Source: Verrucomicrobiia bacterium (GTDB lineage: Bacteria; Verrucomicrobiota; Verrucomicrobiia; Limisphaerales; Pedosphaeraceae). Taken from it: a DNA stretch of 64,000 bases. The stretch is taken from contig DATAUW010000013.1 of the NCBI GenBank assembly GCA_036268055.1, forward strand, positions 1-64,000, in the 5' to 3' direction. Positions 34,645 to 45,417 of the stretch are shown here, one piece after another. Each line of letters begins with the position of its first letter. The first letter of the stretch is position 1. The position numbers were made by a program, and so were the translations under genes. Under the pieces are notes generated by a model. The model was not told the origin of the DNA, made no database searches, and worked only from the letters and a program-made list of their open reading frames with translations.

Positions 34645-36063
34645 TTAACCGCCTGCGCTGCCGCCGGCGCCGGTGCCGGGCTCGGTTTGGCTGCGGGCGT
34701 CGAGGAGTTGATCGAGTTTCGCTTTATCCAATCCGGAAATTTCCAATGCGACTTGGCGGATGGTTTTGCCGGATTCGTAGGCGACTTTGGCGATCTTGGC
34801 GGCTTTGTCGTAGCCGATGACGGGGGCGAGTGAGGTGCACATGGCGAGGCTGTTTTCGATGTTGCCTTCGCACTTCGCGATGTCGGCTTCGAGGCCGGTG
34901 ATGCAGCGGCGCGCGAAAACGCGGCTGCCGCTGGCTAGAATCTCCACGGCTTGCAAAAGATTATGCGCAATGACGGGGAGCATTACGTTCAACTCAAAAT
35001 TTCCGAAGGCTCCGCCGAATGCGATAGCGGCGTCGTTGCCAATGACTTGCGCGCCGACCTGAATGAGCATTTCGCACATCACAGGATTTACTTTGCCGGG
35101 CATGATGGAGGAGCCCGGTTGCGTGGCGGGAAGTTTTAATTCGCCGATGCCGCAACGCGGGCCGGAGCCGAGCAAGCGGATGTCATTGGCGATTTTGATG
35201 TAAGCAACGGCAACCGTCTTGAGCGCGCCGCTGGCTTCGACGGCGGTATCGCGAGATGCTTGCGCTTCAAAATGATTTTTGGCCTCGCGCAGTTTCAGGC
35301 CGGTTTCGTGGGAGATGCCCTCGATGGTTTTGCGCGAGAAATCTATGTGCGTGTTGATGCCGGTGCCGACGGCGGTGCCGCCGAGCGCGAGTTCGCCAAG
35401 ATTTCCCTCGAGCCGTTTCACGCGTTCGATGCCGTGTTCGACCTGGCTGGCGTAACCGCTGAATTCCTGGCCAAGACGAATTGGCGTGGCGTCCTGCAAA
35501 TGCGTGCGTCCGATTTTCAAAATGTTGTCGAAGGATTTCGCCTTGGCGTCGAGCGCGGCGTGCAACTCAGTCATCGCGGGAATGAGTTGGTGGACGATGG
35601 CATCGAGGGTCGCGAGATGTATGGCGGTGGGGATGACGTCGTTGCTGGATTGGCCGCAGTTGACGTGGTCGTTGGGGTGGACGGATTTATCGCCGCGTTT
35701 GCCACCGAGGATTTCAATGGCGCGATTGGCGATGACCTCGTTGGTGTTCATGTTCGTCGAGGTGCCGGAACCGGTCTGGAAAATGTCCACGACGAATTGA
35801 TGGTCCCACTTGCCTTCAACGACTTCCTGCGCGGCGCGCTGGACGGCATCGGCGATTTTAGCGGGAACATAACCCAGGCCAGCATTCGTGGCGGCGGCGT
35901 GTTTTTTGATGAGGCCGAGCGCCTTGATGAATTGGCGCGAGAAACGGAGATTGGAGATGGGAAAATTTTCAACGGCGCGGGCGGTTTGGGCGCCGTAATA
36001 GGCATCGGAAGGAACCTGCATTTCGCCCATCGAGTCCGCTTCCGTTCTAAAATTTTGATTCAT
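34645..36063 (-). CDS. fumC: class II fumarate hydratase
   Basis: 472 residues from the ATG at 36063; a TTG 9 nt upstream is the alternative. Seen: IDTMGEMQVP-type start (EADSMGEMQVPSDAYYGAQT), the SGTSTNMNTNEVIANRA and HPNDHVNCGQSSNDVIPTA substrate regions, GRTHLQDATPIRLGQEF, and the superfamily signature GSSIMPGKVNPV with the catalytic Ser loop. It interconverts fumarate and malate in the TCA cycle. The last ten residues (PGTGAGGSAGG) are a Gly-rich tail not expected in the family. It is transcribed alone; a copy of the dispersed four-hairpin repeat lies upstream. Confidence 0.95.
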   Translation of the reverse strand: MNQNFRTEADSMGEMQVPSDAYYGAQTARAVENFPISNLRFSRQFIKALGLIKKHAAATNAGLGYVPAKIADAVQRAAQEVVEGKWDHQFVVDIFQTGSGTSTNMNTNEVIANRAIEILGGKRGDKSVHPNDHVNCGQSSNDVIPTAIHLATLDAIVHQLIPAMTELHAALDAKAKSFDNILKIGRTHLQDATPIRLGQEFSGYASQVEHGIERVKRLEGNLGELALGGTAVGTGINTHIDFSRKTIEGISHETGLKLREAKNHFEAQASRDTAVEASGALKTVAVAYIKIANDIRLLGSGPRCGIGELKLPATQPGSSIMPGKVNPVMCEMLIQVGAQVIGNDAAIAFGGAFGNFELNVMLPVIAHNLLQAVEILASGSRVFARRCITGLEADIAKCEGNIENSLAMCTSLAPVIGYDKAAKIAKVAYESGKTIRQVALEISGLDKAKLDQLLDARSQTEPGTGAGGSAGG

Positions 36064-36163
36064 CGTGCGCAATTTGTAACGGTTCCCGGAAATTTGCCCA
36101 ATAAAAAATTGGTGGTTAATGAAAAGTGCGGGGCGAGTGCGAGAGATTTGGTTTCAGATGATT

Positions 36164-36282
36164 GATTCTTTCGTCCCTGCGGGACTTGGTTTGTAATGGA
36201 CGCAAACCCAGCAATAAATTGCTGGGCTAAGATCTGCCGTCCCTGCGGGACTGCGGCGGCGCGGCAGGGCCGCCTTACCACG
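36164..36282. repeat. four-hairpin dispersed repeat, copy B
   Basis: Same block order as copy A: GTCCCTGCGGGAC, CCCAGCAATAAATTGCTGGG, GTCCCTGCGGGAC and right-end hairpin GGCGGCGC-GGCA-GGGCCGCC followed by TTACCACG. It occupies most of the gene-free stretch 36064-36439 between the divergent fumC and gcvP genes; the rest presumably holds their promoters. Confidence 0.8.
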
Positions 36283-36439
36283 CGACGGGGGCACGAATGC
36301 GTATCGCGTAATTGCCGAGTCGGACGGGAAAGATCGGCTAAAGGGGCTTGGAGCGGATGAGTGTGCGCAATTTTTTAACTGTGCCAAGCGTTTATCAAAT
36401 CTCACTTGCTTTGGCGGAATTGAACCGTATTTTCTTCGG

Positions 36440-39352
36440 ATGTTAGATACGGACATATCTGTTGCGGCGCAGCCGAATGTGAAAACAAATGCGGCGGCCG
36501 ATTTGCTTGCGCCGCTTGATACCTTCGCCCGGCGCCATATCGGCCCGGACGCGGATGAAACTGCGCAGATGCTGAAAACGCTCGGCTTCGGCAAGCTCGA
36601 TGAACTTATCGAGGCAGTCGTGCCGAAGCAGATTCGCTTGTCCAATCCGCTTAATCTTCCCGCCGCGCGTGGTGAGCAGCAGGTTCTCGCCGATTTGAAA
36701 ACCATCGCGAGCCAGAATCAGGTTTTTCGTTCGTTCATCGGCATGGGATATTATAATTGCATTACCCCGCCGGTGATTCAGCGCAATGTTTTGGAGAATC
36801 CCGGTTGGTACACGCAATACACGCCTTATCAGGCAGAAATTGCACAAGGGCGTTTGGAGGCACTGCTGAATTTCCAGACGATGATCGCCGACCTGACGGG
36901 CCTGGACATCGCGAATGCTTCGCTGCTCGACGAAGCGACGGCGGCGGCGGAGGCCTTGCATCTTTGCCATGCGTTCGCCGAGGATCGGAATATTTTTCTC
37001 GTGTCGGAAGAATGCCATCCACAGACGATTGACGTAGTCAAGACGCGTGCGAAGCCGCTGGGCATCGAAGTGCAAGTTGGGGATCACCGCTCGTTTCAAT
37101 TTTCCGATAAAGTTTTTGGCGTGCTGGTACAGTATCCGGCAACTTACGGCAATATTTACGATTATTCGGAATTGGTGAAACAGGCGCACGCAGTAGGGGC
37201 GCTGGTGGCGGTGGCGGCGGATTTGTTGAGCCTCGCGATATTGCGTCCTCCGGGGGAATTTGGCGCAGACATCGCCATCGGCAGCGCACAACGGTTTGGC
37301 GTGCCGCTGGGTTTCGGCGGCCCGCATGCCGCGTATTTTGCGACGCGCGATGCTTATAAACGGCAGATGCCGGGACGCATCGTGGGTGTATCGAAAGATT
37401 CGCGTGGCCGCCCTGCCCTGCGGCTCTCGCTGCAAACGCGCGAGCAACATATCCGCCGCGAAAAAGCGACGAGTAATATATGCACGGCCCAGGCGCTGCT
37501 CGCGAACATGGCGTCGCTTTATGCGGTTTATCATGGAGCGGAAGGCATCAAGCGGATTGCACAACGCGTGCATTTGATGACCGAGGTTTTGGCGCAGGGG
37601 CTTTCAAAGCTCGGATATGAAATTCCGATGCCGATGTGCTTCGACACGATCCGCATTGATTTGGGAAAGAAGACCGCGAGTGAAATTGTGAAGCTCGCCG
37701 AGGCGCAGAAGATTAATTTACGGGTTATCGGTGCGAACAGCGTGGGTATTTCGCTGGACGAAACAACGACGGCGAAAGACATCGCCGATTTGTGGAGCGT
37801 ATTTAATGGCGGGCGGGCGGCGGCGTTCACACCGGCGGAATTAGTTTCGCAAGTAACGGCGGAATATCCGGAGGATTTTGCGCGGACGAGCGAGTATTTG
37901 AAGAATGCGGTGTTCAATCGGCATCACAGCGAGACGGAGATGTTGCGGTATTTGCGGCGGTTGGAATCGCGCGACCTTTCGCTGACGCATTCGATGATTC
38001 CGCTAGGTTCCTGCACGATGAAGCTGAATGCAACCGTCGAAATGTTTCCCGTGTCGTGGCCGGAGTTCGGGCAGTTGCATCCATTTGCGCCGCTCAAGCA
38101 AACGCACGGTTATCAAACGCTTTTTCAACAGCTTGAAGATTGGTTGTCGGAGATCACGGGATTTGCCGGGGTTTCGCTGCAACCGAATGCGGGTTCGCAG
38201 GGCGAATATGCTGGGCTGCTGGTCATTCGCGAATATCATTTGGATCGCGGCGATACGCATCGAAACATTTGCCTGATCCCGCAGTCGGCGCACGGAACCA
38301 ATCCCGCGAGCGCGGTGATGGCGGGCATGGAAGTCGTGGCGGTGGCGTGTGACGGGTATGGAAATATCAACGTGGCCGACTTGAAGGCGAAGGCGGAGGC
38401 GCATAAGGATAATCTGGCGGCGTTGATGGTGACGTATCCTTCGACGCATGGCGTCTTTGAGGAAACGATAAAGGAGATTTGCGAGATCGTTCACGCGCAT
38501 GGCGGGCAGGTTTATATGGACGGCGCGAACATGAATGCGCAGGTGGGGCTTTGCCGGCCGGCGGACATTGGCGCAGATGTTTGCCATTTGAATTTGCACA
38601 AGACGTTTTGCATTCCGCACGGCGGCGGCGGCCCGGGCATGGGACCGATCGGTGTGGCGGAACATTTGGTGCCGTTTTTGCCGGGGCATGCGGTGGTCAA
38701 CCTGGGCGGGGAAAATCCCATCGGTGCGATTTCGGCGGCGCCGTGGGGCAGTGCGAGCATCCTGCCGATTTCATGGGTCTATATCGCGGCGATGGGCGCG
38801 GCGGGTTTGACCGAGGCGACGAAGGTGGCGATCCTCAATGCGAATTATATCGCGAAGAAATTGGATTCGTATTTCCCGGTGCTCTACAAAGGCTACGGCG
38901 GTTTGGTGGCGCACGAGTGCATTTTGGATTTGCGGCATTTCAAGAGTGTGACGGTGGAGGATGTCGCGAAGCGGCTGATGGATTATGGCTTTCACGCGCC
39001 GACGATTTCTTTTCCCGTGCCGGGCACGATGATGGTCGAGCCGACGGAGAGCGAAGCGAAGGGTGAACTGGATCGTTTTTGCGAGGCGATGATCGGCATC
39101 CACGCGGAGATTGTGGCGATCGAATCCGGCAAGGCGGACAGCAAAAATAATTTGCTCAAGAATGCGCCGCACACAGCGGATGTGCTCGCGAGCGACCAAT
39201 GGAACCGACCTTACTCACGCGAGCAGGCGGGTTATCCCGCGAAGTGGCTGCATGAACAGAAATTTTGGCCTTCAGTCGGGCGCATTGATAATGTTTACGG
39301 CGACCGGAATCTGGTGTGTTCGTGTGAGGGGATGGAAAATTACGCGGTCTGA
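36440..39352 (+). CDS. gcvP: glycine dehydrogenase (decarboxylating), P protein
   Basis: 970 residues, the full-length single-chain P protein. The N-terminal half has [57 protein letters not shown] and [12 protein letters not shown]; the C-terminal half has the PLP site [24 protein letters not shown], with the PLP lysine at residue 721. It decarboxylates glycine and passes the aminomethyl group to lipoylated H protein. The genes for the T and H proteins are not in the window, so the cleavage system is split on the chromosome. The first 25 residues before the conserved start are extra. Confidence 0.96.
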   Translation: MLDTDISVAAQPNVKTNAAADLLAPLDTFARRHIGPDADETAQMLKTLGFGKLDELIEAVVPKQIRLSNPLNLPAARGEQQVLADLKTIASQNQVFRSFIGMGYYNCITPPVIQRNVLENPGWYTQYTPYQAEIAQGRLEALLNFQTMIADLTGLDIANASLLDEATAAAEALHLCHAFAEDRNIFLVSEECHPQTIDVVKTRAKPLGIEVQVGDHRSFQFSDKVFGVLVQYPATYGNIYDYSELVKQAHAVGALVAVAADLLSLAILRPPGEFGADIAIGSAQRFGVPLGFGGPHAAYFATRDAYKRQMPGRIVGVSKDSRGRPALRLSLQTREQHIRREKATSNICTAQALLANMASLYAVYHGAEGIKRIAQRVHLMTEVLAQGLSKLGYEIPMPMCFDTIRIDLGKKTASEIVKLAEAQKINLRVIGANSVGISLDETTTAKDIADLWSVFNGGRAAAFTPAELVSQVTAEYPEDFARTSEYLKNAVFNRHHSETEMLRYLRRLESRDLSLTHSMIPLGSCTMKLNATVEMFPVSWPEFGQLHPFAPLKQTHGYQTLFQQLEDWLSEITGFAGVSLQPNAGSQGEYAGLLVIREYHLDRGDTHRNICLIPQSAHGTNPASAVMAGMEVVAVACDGYGNINVADLKAKAEAHKDNLAALMVTYPSTHGVFEETIKEICEIVHAHGGQVYMDGANMNAQVGLCRPADIGADVCHLNLHKTFCIPHGGGGPGMGPIGVAEHLVPFLPGHAVVNLGGENPIGAISAAPWGSASILPISWVYIAAMGAAGLTEATKVAILNANYIAKKLDSYFPVLYKGYGGLVAHECILDLRHFKSVTVEDVAKRLMDYGFHAPTISFPVPGTMMVEPTESEAKGELDRFCEAMIGIHAEIVAIESGKADSKNNLLKNAPHTADVLASDQWNRPYSREQAGYPAKWLHEQKFWPSVGRIDNVYGDRNLVCSCEGMENYAV

Positions 39353-39400
39353 GGTCGCGCTGATTTAGGCGAGGGTTTTGCTGACCGCCGGCCGCGGGTT

Positions 39401-40117
39401 TTAGCGTTTAATCCAAGGGCTGTCCGCAGGCGCGGAAGTCGTGGCGATTTTGCGCATTTTGTTGATGGCGACTTTGAGACTCTTTTGGCCAAAGACACCG
39501 GTTCCGCTGATGAAGGTATCCGCGCCGACACGGGCACATTCAGCGGCGGTGATGAAATTAATCCCGCCGTCCACGCCGATGCGATAGCTCAGATTTTTTT
39601 CACGGCGCCACGCGTAGGCTTGCTGCATTTTCGGCAAGGTTTCGTGGATGAATTCCTGGCCGCCGAATCCGGGGTTGACGGTCATGATGAGCAAAGCGTC
39701 TATCTTATCGAGATATGGTTGCACGGTTCCGATGGCGGTGGGCGGGTTGATGGCGAGCCCGACCTTGATGCCGAGGGATTTGATTTTCCAAAGCAGCGGC
39801 GTAACCTGGTGTTCGCCGAGTTCGACGTGGATATTGATCTGATTGGCGCCGGCTTGATGGAACGGCTCAAGCAAAATTTCCGGCTTGGAGCACATCAGGT
39901 GGACATCAAAAAAAGTTTTGGCGAAAGGACGAATCGTTTTGACGACTTGCGGGCCGAAGGAAAGGTTCGGGACGAAGTGGCCGTCCATCACGTCGAGGTG
40001 CAGCCAGTCGGCGCCGGCCTTTTCGATGCGGGCCGTTTCACTCGCGAAACGGCCAAAATTTGCAGCCAGAAGAGAGGGCGCAATAATCATTGACCAGAGG
40101 CTAGACGATTGCGCCAT
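39401..40117 (-). CDS. rpe: ribulose-phosphate 3-epimerase
   Basis: 238 residues, a short TIM barrel. Seen: IAPSLLAANFGRF, ADWLHLDVMDGHFVPNLSFGP (metal His/Asp), VHLMCSKPEILLE, INIHVELGEH, MTVNPGFGGQEFI, IGVDGGIN and GADTFISGTGVFG, all typical family motifs. It interconverts ribulose-5-phosphate and xylulose-5-phosphate in the pentose phosphate pathway. The start at 40117 has GGGAG upstream, while an ATG at 40090 (MIIAPSL) would match the usual length better, so the start is open. It converges with gcvP. Confidence 0.93.
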   Translation of the reverse strand: MAQSSSLWSMIIAPSLLAANFGRFASETARIEKAGADWLHLDVMDGHFVPNLSFGPQVVKTIRPFAKTFFDVHLMCSKPEILLEPFHQAGANQINIHVELGEHQVTPLLWKIKSLGIKVGLAINPPTAIGTVQPYLDKIDALLIMTVNPGFGGQEFIHETLPKMQQAYAWRREKNLSYRIGVDGGINFITAAECARVGADTFISGTGVFGQKSLKVAINKMRKIATTSAPADSPWIKR

Positions 40118-40181
40118 TAATAGTCAATCTCCCAAGATTAAATGACAGCACTTCAATTTTATTAAACTGGCGCACCAGTAA

Positions 40182-41645
40182 TTATTGGCTTAAACGGTAA
40201 TACATTCTTGGACTGGAAACAGAATTGGTTACAATAAATCGGCCTTCATTTTGAACCGGAGCAGGAGATACCGTAATCCAGTTTGCCGCTTTTCCGAGAT
40301 TTGTGGAGGATTGTAAAGTATATCCAGCCATGTTGGCGGGCCAAGCCAATACGGCTTCGGAACTGGAAGCACTAATGCTAAGTTGTGTTGCGAATGAAAG
40401 GCTGAATACTGTGCCCTGTCCGATAGTGCCGCCGCGCTGGGCCGTCCCGTACAAAATATTGTTTGAGAAAGTCAGCCCCCCAAGTGGCGTGCTGCCACCG
40501 CTATTGGTAAGATTTAAAACTGCCGAGAAGTTATGCAGATTTGAAATTCCTCCTCCTACAAGATTGAACACGAAAATTGTGCCATTTCCGGTATTTCCGC
40601 CCCCGCCTGCTATGCCATAAAATGTATTGCCTGATAGAATCAATCCTTTAGGCCCGTCGCCTTCGTAATTGGTCGCGTTCATCGTTGCCGCAAAATTGTG
40701 CAGATTCGTGTAATCCGATCCGTCAATATTAAGCGCGAATATAGTTCCATCATTTGCGCTTCCGCCTGAGCTTGTAACTCCATAAAGACGGTTGTTTAAT
40801 GATATTAACCGCCCTAGAGGAATTATTCCATCCGTACTGGTACTGCCAAAGCTATGTAAATTCGTGAACCCAGATCCATCCGTATTTATCGCAAATACGA
40901 TACCGTCCTTCCGAGTGTTTCCTCCCGTAAATGTTGTACCGTAAAGCGTAACGCCAGATATAACTAATCCATTCATAGGCTGGCCGCCATCGGTCAAACC
41001 AGTGAAATTATATAGGTTTGTAAAGTTCGACCCGTCAGTATTAATGGCGAATACAGTGCCATAACCATAACCTCCACCCATTTCCGTGACCCCATAGAGG
41101 ATGTTTCCAACTAAAGTTAACCCGCCGATCGGCCGGGCTCCGTCGGTATTCGTGTTGGAACTAAAAGAGCCTGTAGATGGAATTGATGGAAAATTGTGCA
41201 GATTCGTAAATTCCGACCCGTCAGTGTTCACTCTGAAAAGAACACCCGTGTCACCAGATCCGCCGTATATAGTACTACCAAAAAGAGTCTTGCCAGACAA
41301 AACTAATGCAGCGTACGGACCGATGCCATCGCTGTTTGTAAATAGGGCGTTGGTATCGACAGAGGCCAACGGCGTAAAACTATGGATATTCGTAAATCCG
41401 GAACCGTCCACATTAACGGAGAAAATTGTCCCAAGAGTTGCTTCCTGCAGGCCACCAAAAGTTGTCGCTCCGTAAAGCCGGTTATCTGAAAAAATTAAAC
41501 CGCTATAAGGCTGTCCAGCATTTGTACCGCCTTGAAAATTATACAAAGTGGTAAATACCTGCGCTCTTACCCAGTCTGCCAATAGCAAGCAAATCCCAAC
41601 GATCAACAAATACGCCGTCAACGAACCTTTAGTATTGAGTTTCAT
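40182..41645 (-). CDS. secreted GloVer-type tandem repeat protein
   Basis: 487 residues with a signal peptide (MKLNTKGSLTAYLLIVGICLLLADWVRA). Seven repeats of about 40-55 residues fill residues 45-405, with consensus GL-x-SGN-x-LYG-x-T-x-x-GG...GT-I/V-F-x-N-x-DGS-x-FTNLH-x-F. This is the repeat known from Verrucomicrobia and Gloeobacter as GloVer, seen in proteins with a choice of C-terminal anchors. The C-terminal 75 residues carry the module ending in MYYRL that is shared with two other proteins in the window. The repeats likely form a beta-propeller or solenoid; the ligand is unknown. The gene stands alone on the minus strand. Confidence 0.85.
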   Translation of the reverse strand: MKLNTKGSLTAYLLIVGICLLLADWVRAQVFTTLYNFQGGTNAGQPYSGLIFSDNRLYGATTFGGLQEATLGTIFSVNVDGSGFTNIHSFTPLASVDTNALFTNSDGIGPYAALVLSGKTLFGSTIYGGSGDTGVLFRVNTDGSEFTNLHNFPSIPSTGSFSSNTNTDGARPIGGLTLVGNILYGVTEMGGGYGYGTVFAINTDGSNFTNLYNFTGLTDGGQPMNGLVISGVTLYGTTFTGGNTRKDGIVFAINTDGSGFTNLHSFGSTSTDGIIPLGRLISLNNRLYGVTSSGGSANDGTIFALNIDGSDYTNLHNFAATMNATNYEGDGPKGLILSGNTFYGIAGGGGNTGNGTIFVFNLVGGGISNLHNFSAVLNLTNSGGSTPLGGLTFSNNILYGTAQRGGTIGQGTVFSLSFATQLSISASSSEAVLAWPANMAGYTLQSSTNLGKAANWITVSPAPVQNEGRFIVTNSVSSPRMYYRLSQ

Positions 41646-41780
41646 AGACGATGTTTTGGGCCTGGAAAATGACTTTTGCTACTTGATTAACTTGAAGATG
41701 TAAAGTTCAGAATTCTCGTCATGGTTTATGCCCGAATTCAATTTGGCTTTATTAAGCTGAACGGCGATGTGCAGCCAAAA

Positions 41781-41803
41781 AACGGCGCTTATAAAGCGCC
41801 GTT
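41781..41803 (-). terminator. rho-independent terminator of ftsH
   Basis: On the minus strand a GC-rich stem AACGGCGCTT/AAGCGCCGTT with a very short loop is followed directly by TTTTTT. It lies 23 nt downstream of the ftsH stop. Confidence 0.8.
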
Positions 41804-41826
41804 GCAATTTGATTTTCCCCTTTTGA

Positions 41827-43833
41827 TTATGCCGTTGCTGGCGCGGGAGTGCCCAAGCCGGGCAAATGCGGCGGAAGGGGCTTGAGCGGCGGTTCGGGCA
41901 AAGGTGTCGCAGCTTGCGCGCCGGAGGGTGGGTCCACTTTGGGAGTGGGCGGCGGCGGCGTGAATTTGCCGGTGCGCACGATTTCTTCGACTTGCGAACC
42001 TTCCAGCGTTTCGTATTCGAGCAAGGCATTGGCGATCAGTTCAAGCTTATCGCGATTCGCATTGATGATGTCGGTCGCGACTTTGTAACCGTTATCAATG
42101 ATGCGCTTGACCTCGGTGTCAATCTCCTGCGCGGTTTGTTCGCTGTAATCCTTGCTGCGGGACATTTCGCGTCCAAGGAAAACGTATTCGCTGCTGTCGC
42201 CGTATTGGATCATGCCGAGCTTCTCGCTCATGCCCCATTGGGTGACCATCGCGCGCGCCATTTGCGTGGCTTGCTGGATGTCGCCCATCGCGCCGGAGGA
42301 AATATCATCGGAAACAATTTCTTCGGCGATGCGGCCCGCCATCGTCACGGCGATGATGTCGAGCATCTCTTTGCGGCGGCGGTTCAAAATATCGTCCTTC
42401 GGCAAATACATGGTCGAGCCCAGCGCCTGGCCACGAGGAATGATGGTTACCTTGTGCAGCGGATGGGTGTGGGTCAAAACGACGTTGATCAAGGCGTGGC
42501 CAGCTTCGTGCCACGCGGTGAATTTTTTATCTTCATCGGTCATGGCCATGCTGCGGCGTTCACGGCCCCAGCGCACTTTGTCGCGGGCCTCTTCCAGTTC
42601 AAGCATGCCGACCGCTTTGCGGCCAGTACGGGCCGCGAGCAACGCCGCTTCGTTCAAAAGGTTCGCCAACTCCGCGCCGGAATAGCCCGGTGTGCCACGA
42701 GCGATGATGGCCAGGTCCGCCGTCGGATCGAGCTTCACATTCTTCGCGTGGACTTTGAGGATGGCTTCACGACCGCGCACGTCGGGCAAGTTCACCGTGA
42801 TCTGGCGATCGAAACGTCCGGGGCGCAACAACGCTGGGTCGAGCACGTCAGGGCGGTTCGTGGCCGCGATGATGATGATGCCTTCCTGAGTATCGAAACC
42901 GTCCATCTCGACGAGCAACGCGTTCAACGTCTGTTCGCGTTCGTCGTTGCCGCCGCCAAGGCCATGACCGCGGCTGCGACCCACGGCGTCAATTTCATCA
43001 ATGAAAATCAGGCAGGGCGTATTTTTGCGGGCTTGCTCGAACATATCGCGCACGCGGCTTGCGCCCACGCCGACGAACATTTCCACGAAATCCGAACCGC
43101 TGATGCTGAAGAACGCGGCATCCGCTTCGCCGGCGATGGCTTTCGCCAAAAGGGTTTTGCCAGTGCCGGGCGCGCCAACCATCAGCACGCCTTTGGGGAT
43201 GCGTCCGCCGAGCTTTTGAAACTTCTTCGGGTCTTTGAGAAATTCCACCAATTCAGACACTTCTTCCTTGGCTTCCTCGACGCCCGCAACGTCCTTGAAA
43301 GTCGTTTTGTTCTTTTCCTTGGCCAGCATGCGCGCCTTGCTTTTGCCGAAGCTCAATGCGCCTTTGCCAGCCATCTTGATCTGGCGAATGAAGAAAAACC
43401 AGATTAGGGCACCGATGAAAATCAGGGGTCCGACGCTCCACAACAGATTCAACAGCATTGTCGGCGGTTCCTGCGAATCGAAATTTTCCTTCGAGAGCAA
43501 TGCGCTCAACTGCTTGTCCGTCAGGTAAATCTTTGCGCGAAAAGGATTTTTGACCTCGTGCTTGGGATCCTTGTAATAATTGCCCGTCACGTCCTTGAAC
43601 ATGGATTGCGGGTTGAACTTTATCGTTGCATTGGCGATCAGGTTGTTGGTGCTGAGTTCGTTGAATTTGGCCTGGGTAATGAGGTCGCCCTGGGTATCGT
43701 ATTGATTGTGCAGAAGCACGACCAAAAGGACACAGCAGAGGATCAGGATCCAAACAATCCAATTACGCGAGGGCATTTTGAAATCGCCATTTTTCCGGCG
43801 ATCATCGTCCGTGTTTCTATTATCGTCTGACAT
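41827..43833 (-). CDS. ftsH: ATP-dependent zinc metalloprotease FtsH
   Basis: 668 residues. Two membrane helices (about 25-42 and 128-150) flank a periplasmic domain. The AAA module has Walker A GAPGTGKT (about 217-224), Walker [14 protein letters not shown], the pore motif [20 protein letters not shown] and the [24 protein letters not shown]. The peptidase has the zinc motif HEAGH at about 437-441. The C-terminus is Pro-rich. It degrades membrane and misfolded proteins, and unfoldase activity is ATP-driven. It is 54 nt downstream of tilS on the same strand, a pairing common in bacteria, and ends in a clear terminator. Confidence 0.97.
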   Translation of the reverse strand: MSDDNRNTDDDRRKNGDFKMPSRNWIVWILILCCVLLVVLLHNQYDTQGDLITQAKFNELSTNNLIANATIKFNPQSMFKDVTGNYYKDPKHEVKNPFRAKIYLTDKQLSALLSKENFDSQEPPTMLLNLLWSVGPLIFIGALIWFFFIRQIKMAGKGALSFGKSKARMLAKEKNKTTFKDVAGVEEAKEEVSELVEFLKDPKKFQKLGGRIPKGVLMVGAPGTGKTLLAKAIAGEADAAFFSISGSDFVEMFVGVGASRVRDMFEQARKNTPCLIFIDEIDAVGRSRGHGLGGGNDEREQTLNALLVEMDGFDTQEGIIIIAATNRPDVLDPALLRPGRFDRQITVNLPDVRGREAILKVHAKNVKLDPTADLAIIARGTPGYSGAELANLLNEAALLAARTGRKAVGMLELEEARDKVRWGRERRSMAMTDEDKKFTAWHEAGHALINVVLTHTHPLHKVTIIPRGQALGSTMYLPKDDILNRRRKEMLDIIAVTMAGRIAEEIVSDDISSGAMGDIQQATQMARAMVTQWGMSEKLGMIQYGDSSEYVFLGREMSRSKDYSEQTAQEIDTEVKRIIDNGYKVATDIINANRDKLELIANALLEYETLEGSQVEEIVRTGKFTPPPPTPKVDPPSGAQAATPLPEPPLKPLPPHLPGLGTPAPATA

Positions 43834-43887
43834 TTTATTAATTTAAATTTTTTGAAATTCTTATGCCGATTCCCGGCTGACCCTCAG

Positions 43888-45264
43888 TTAGCATAACCTT
43901 TTCCACCGCCAAATCAACTGGTTCCTCGTGTTTTTGTCGAGCTTGAATCCTTCTGCCAGCCGAAGCCCTTCCACCCAAAACAACACGCCGGCCGTGGTGA
44001 CACCGACGAGCACGCGATGTCTCTCCGCACGAGGGAACTTTCCATTGATGAATAAATCCTGCAACTTGACGGGCGACGCCATGCCGATCGGCTGAAAACG
44101 GTCGCCCGGTTGCCAATGTCGAAGTGTAATATCAATCCCTACTTTATCGGCATCAAAATGTTCGGCATTTACCTCTTTTTTTGGCAGGCGGAAAGGACCT
44201 AACAGAGAAGGAGTTGCAACCCAATTAACCACGATGTTTTTGAAGGCAATCTTTCCAGCTTTACCTCGCAGTCGCACCTTGGTTTCCTCGTGAACAAAGG
44301 TCTGAGGTTTAAACTGTTTGACTTGGATGTTGCCGGAAGGTTCTCGGGACACAGCAACTTTTGGGCTGATGGTCACGGGCCCGTTCGCGCGCTCGCGCAA
44401 CTGCTCGATCAAATCGAAATTTGCAGTCAGGCCTAATTCAATGAGTTGCAGTTGGACGCTTCGCCGCTGCAAAGCGGGTGGAAGTTTTGAGAAAGCCCTT
44501 CGCCGCGTGGCTTTTAACCAGGCGCGCGCCGCGTCCGTCACGAACTCGGCTTCCGCGCCGACGATTTCCATCTGCCGCAAAATTACCCGTGACAAGGCGG
44601 GTTGAAATTCTTTCGCAAGCCAGGGCAACAACTCGTGGCGGAGGTGGTTGCGCTGGATTTCGATTTGCGCATTCGTCGCGTCCTCGCGAAACGCGATCCG
44701 CTGCTCCTTCGCGTAAGCTGCAAGCGTAGCTTTGGGTAAATCCAGCAATGGCCGGGCGAGAAAAATATTTTTGTCCTTCGACGATGGCGAGAGCCATTTC
44801 ATTCCCGCCATGCCGTCGCCGCCCGCGCCGCGCAACAACCGCACGAAGAAAAGTTCCACCTGATCGTCCGCGTGATGGGCGAGCGCGATTTTTTTAAACT
44901 TTAAATCTGCCGCCGATCGCGCAAGAAAATCGTGCCGCAATTCCCGCGCCGCCATTTCCAGCGAAAGTTTTTTTTCGCGCGCCCATTTTTTTACATTGCC
45001 GCGCTCGGCGACAAAGGGGAACTTTAATTTTTTCGCCGTGTTCCTGACCAGTTTTTCATCGGCATCACTGCTGCGACCACGGAGTTGGTGATTGAAATGC
45101 GCGACGGCCAGTTTCCATTTTTGCGCAAGCGCAAGGCGCGCCAGGACATGCAGCAAAACCATGGAATCCAATCCTCCAGAAACTGCCACTAAAATTTCTT
45201 CACCACGGACAAATAATTTTTTCGCCGCGATGGCTCGTTCGACTGATTTTAGCAAATTACCCAC
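43888..45264 (-). CDS. tilS: tRNA(Ile)-lysidine synthase
   Basis: 458 residues. The PP-loop ATP motif SGGLDS lies at residues 29-34, followed by VAHFNHQLRGRSSDADEKLV and the LAHHADDQVELFFVRLLRG motif of the family. The C-terminal part (about 330-455) has the TilS C-terminal and tRNA-binding pattern, including WQPGDRFQPIGM and KLQDLFINGKFPRAERHRVLVG. It converts the wobble cytidine of tRNA-Ile(CAT) to lysidine. Upstream of it, at 45301-45331, lies a palindrome that may act in its promoter. The gene forms an operon with ftsH. Confidence 0.94.
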   Translation of the reverse strand: MGNLLKSVERAIAAKKLFVRGEEILVAVSGGLDSMVLLHVLARLALAQKWKLAVAHFNHQLRGRSSDADEKLVRNTAKKLKFPFVAERGNVKKWAREKKLSLEMAARELRHDFLARSAADLKFKKIALAHHADDQVELFFVRLLRGAGGDGMAGMKWLSPSSKDKNIFLARPLLDLPKATLAAYAKEQRIAFREDATNAQIEIQRNHLRHELLPWLAKEFQPALSRVILRQMEIVGAEAEFVTDAARAWLKATRRRAFSKLPPALQRRSVQLQLIELGLTANFDLIEQLRERANGPVTISPKVAVSREPSGNIQVKQFKPQTFVHEETKVRLRGKAGKIAFKNIVVNWVATPSLLGPFRLPKKEVNAEHFDADKVGIDITLRHWQPGDRFQPIGMASPVKLQDLFINGKFPRAERHRVLVGVTTAGVLFWVEGLRLAEGFKLDKNTRNQLIWRWKRLC

Positions 45265-45300
45265 GAAGGGATGCTAAAGCGCGGAGAAGCGAGTCGCAAC

Positions 45301-45331
45301 CATCAAGATATATACTCAGTATATACTGATG
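45301..45331. promoter_or_regulatory. palindrome upstream of tilS
   Basis: TATATACT (45309-45316), one base, AGTATATA (45318-45325), with outer matching ends CATCA (45301) and TGATG (45327). The symmetry resembles a dimeric repressor site. It is 37 nt upstream of the tilS start and about 90 nt beyond the end of the DUF1501 gene. Confidence 0.4.
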
Positions 45332-45417
45332 GTTTTGCCACGGATGGAACACGGGCAAAACACGGATTGGAAAAAGATTTTGAAGCGCGAGAGCGTAGGC
45401 GTGAAAACCGCACTTCG

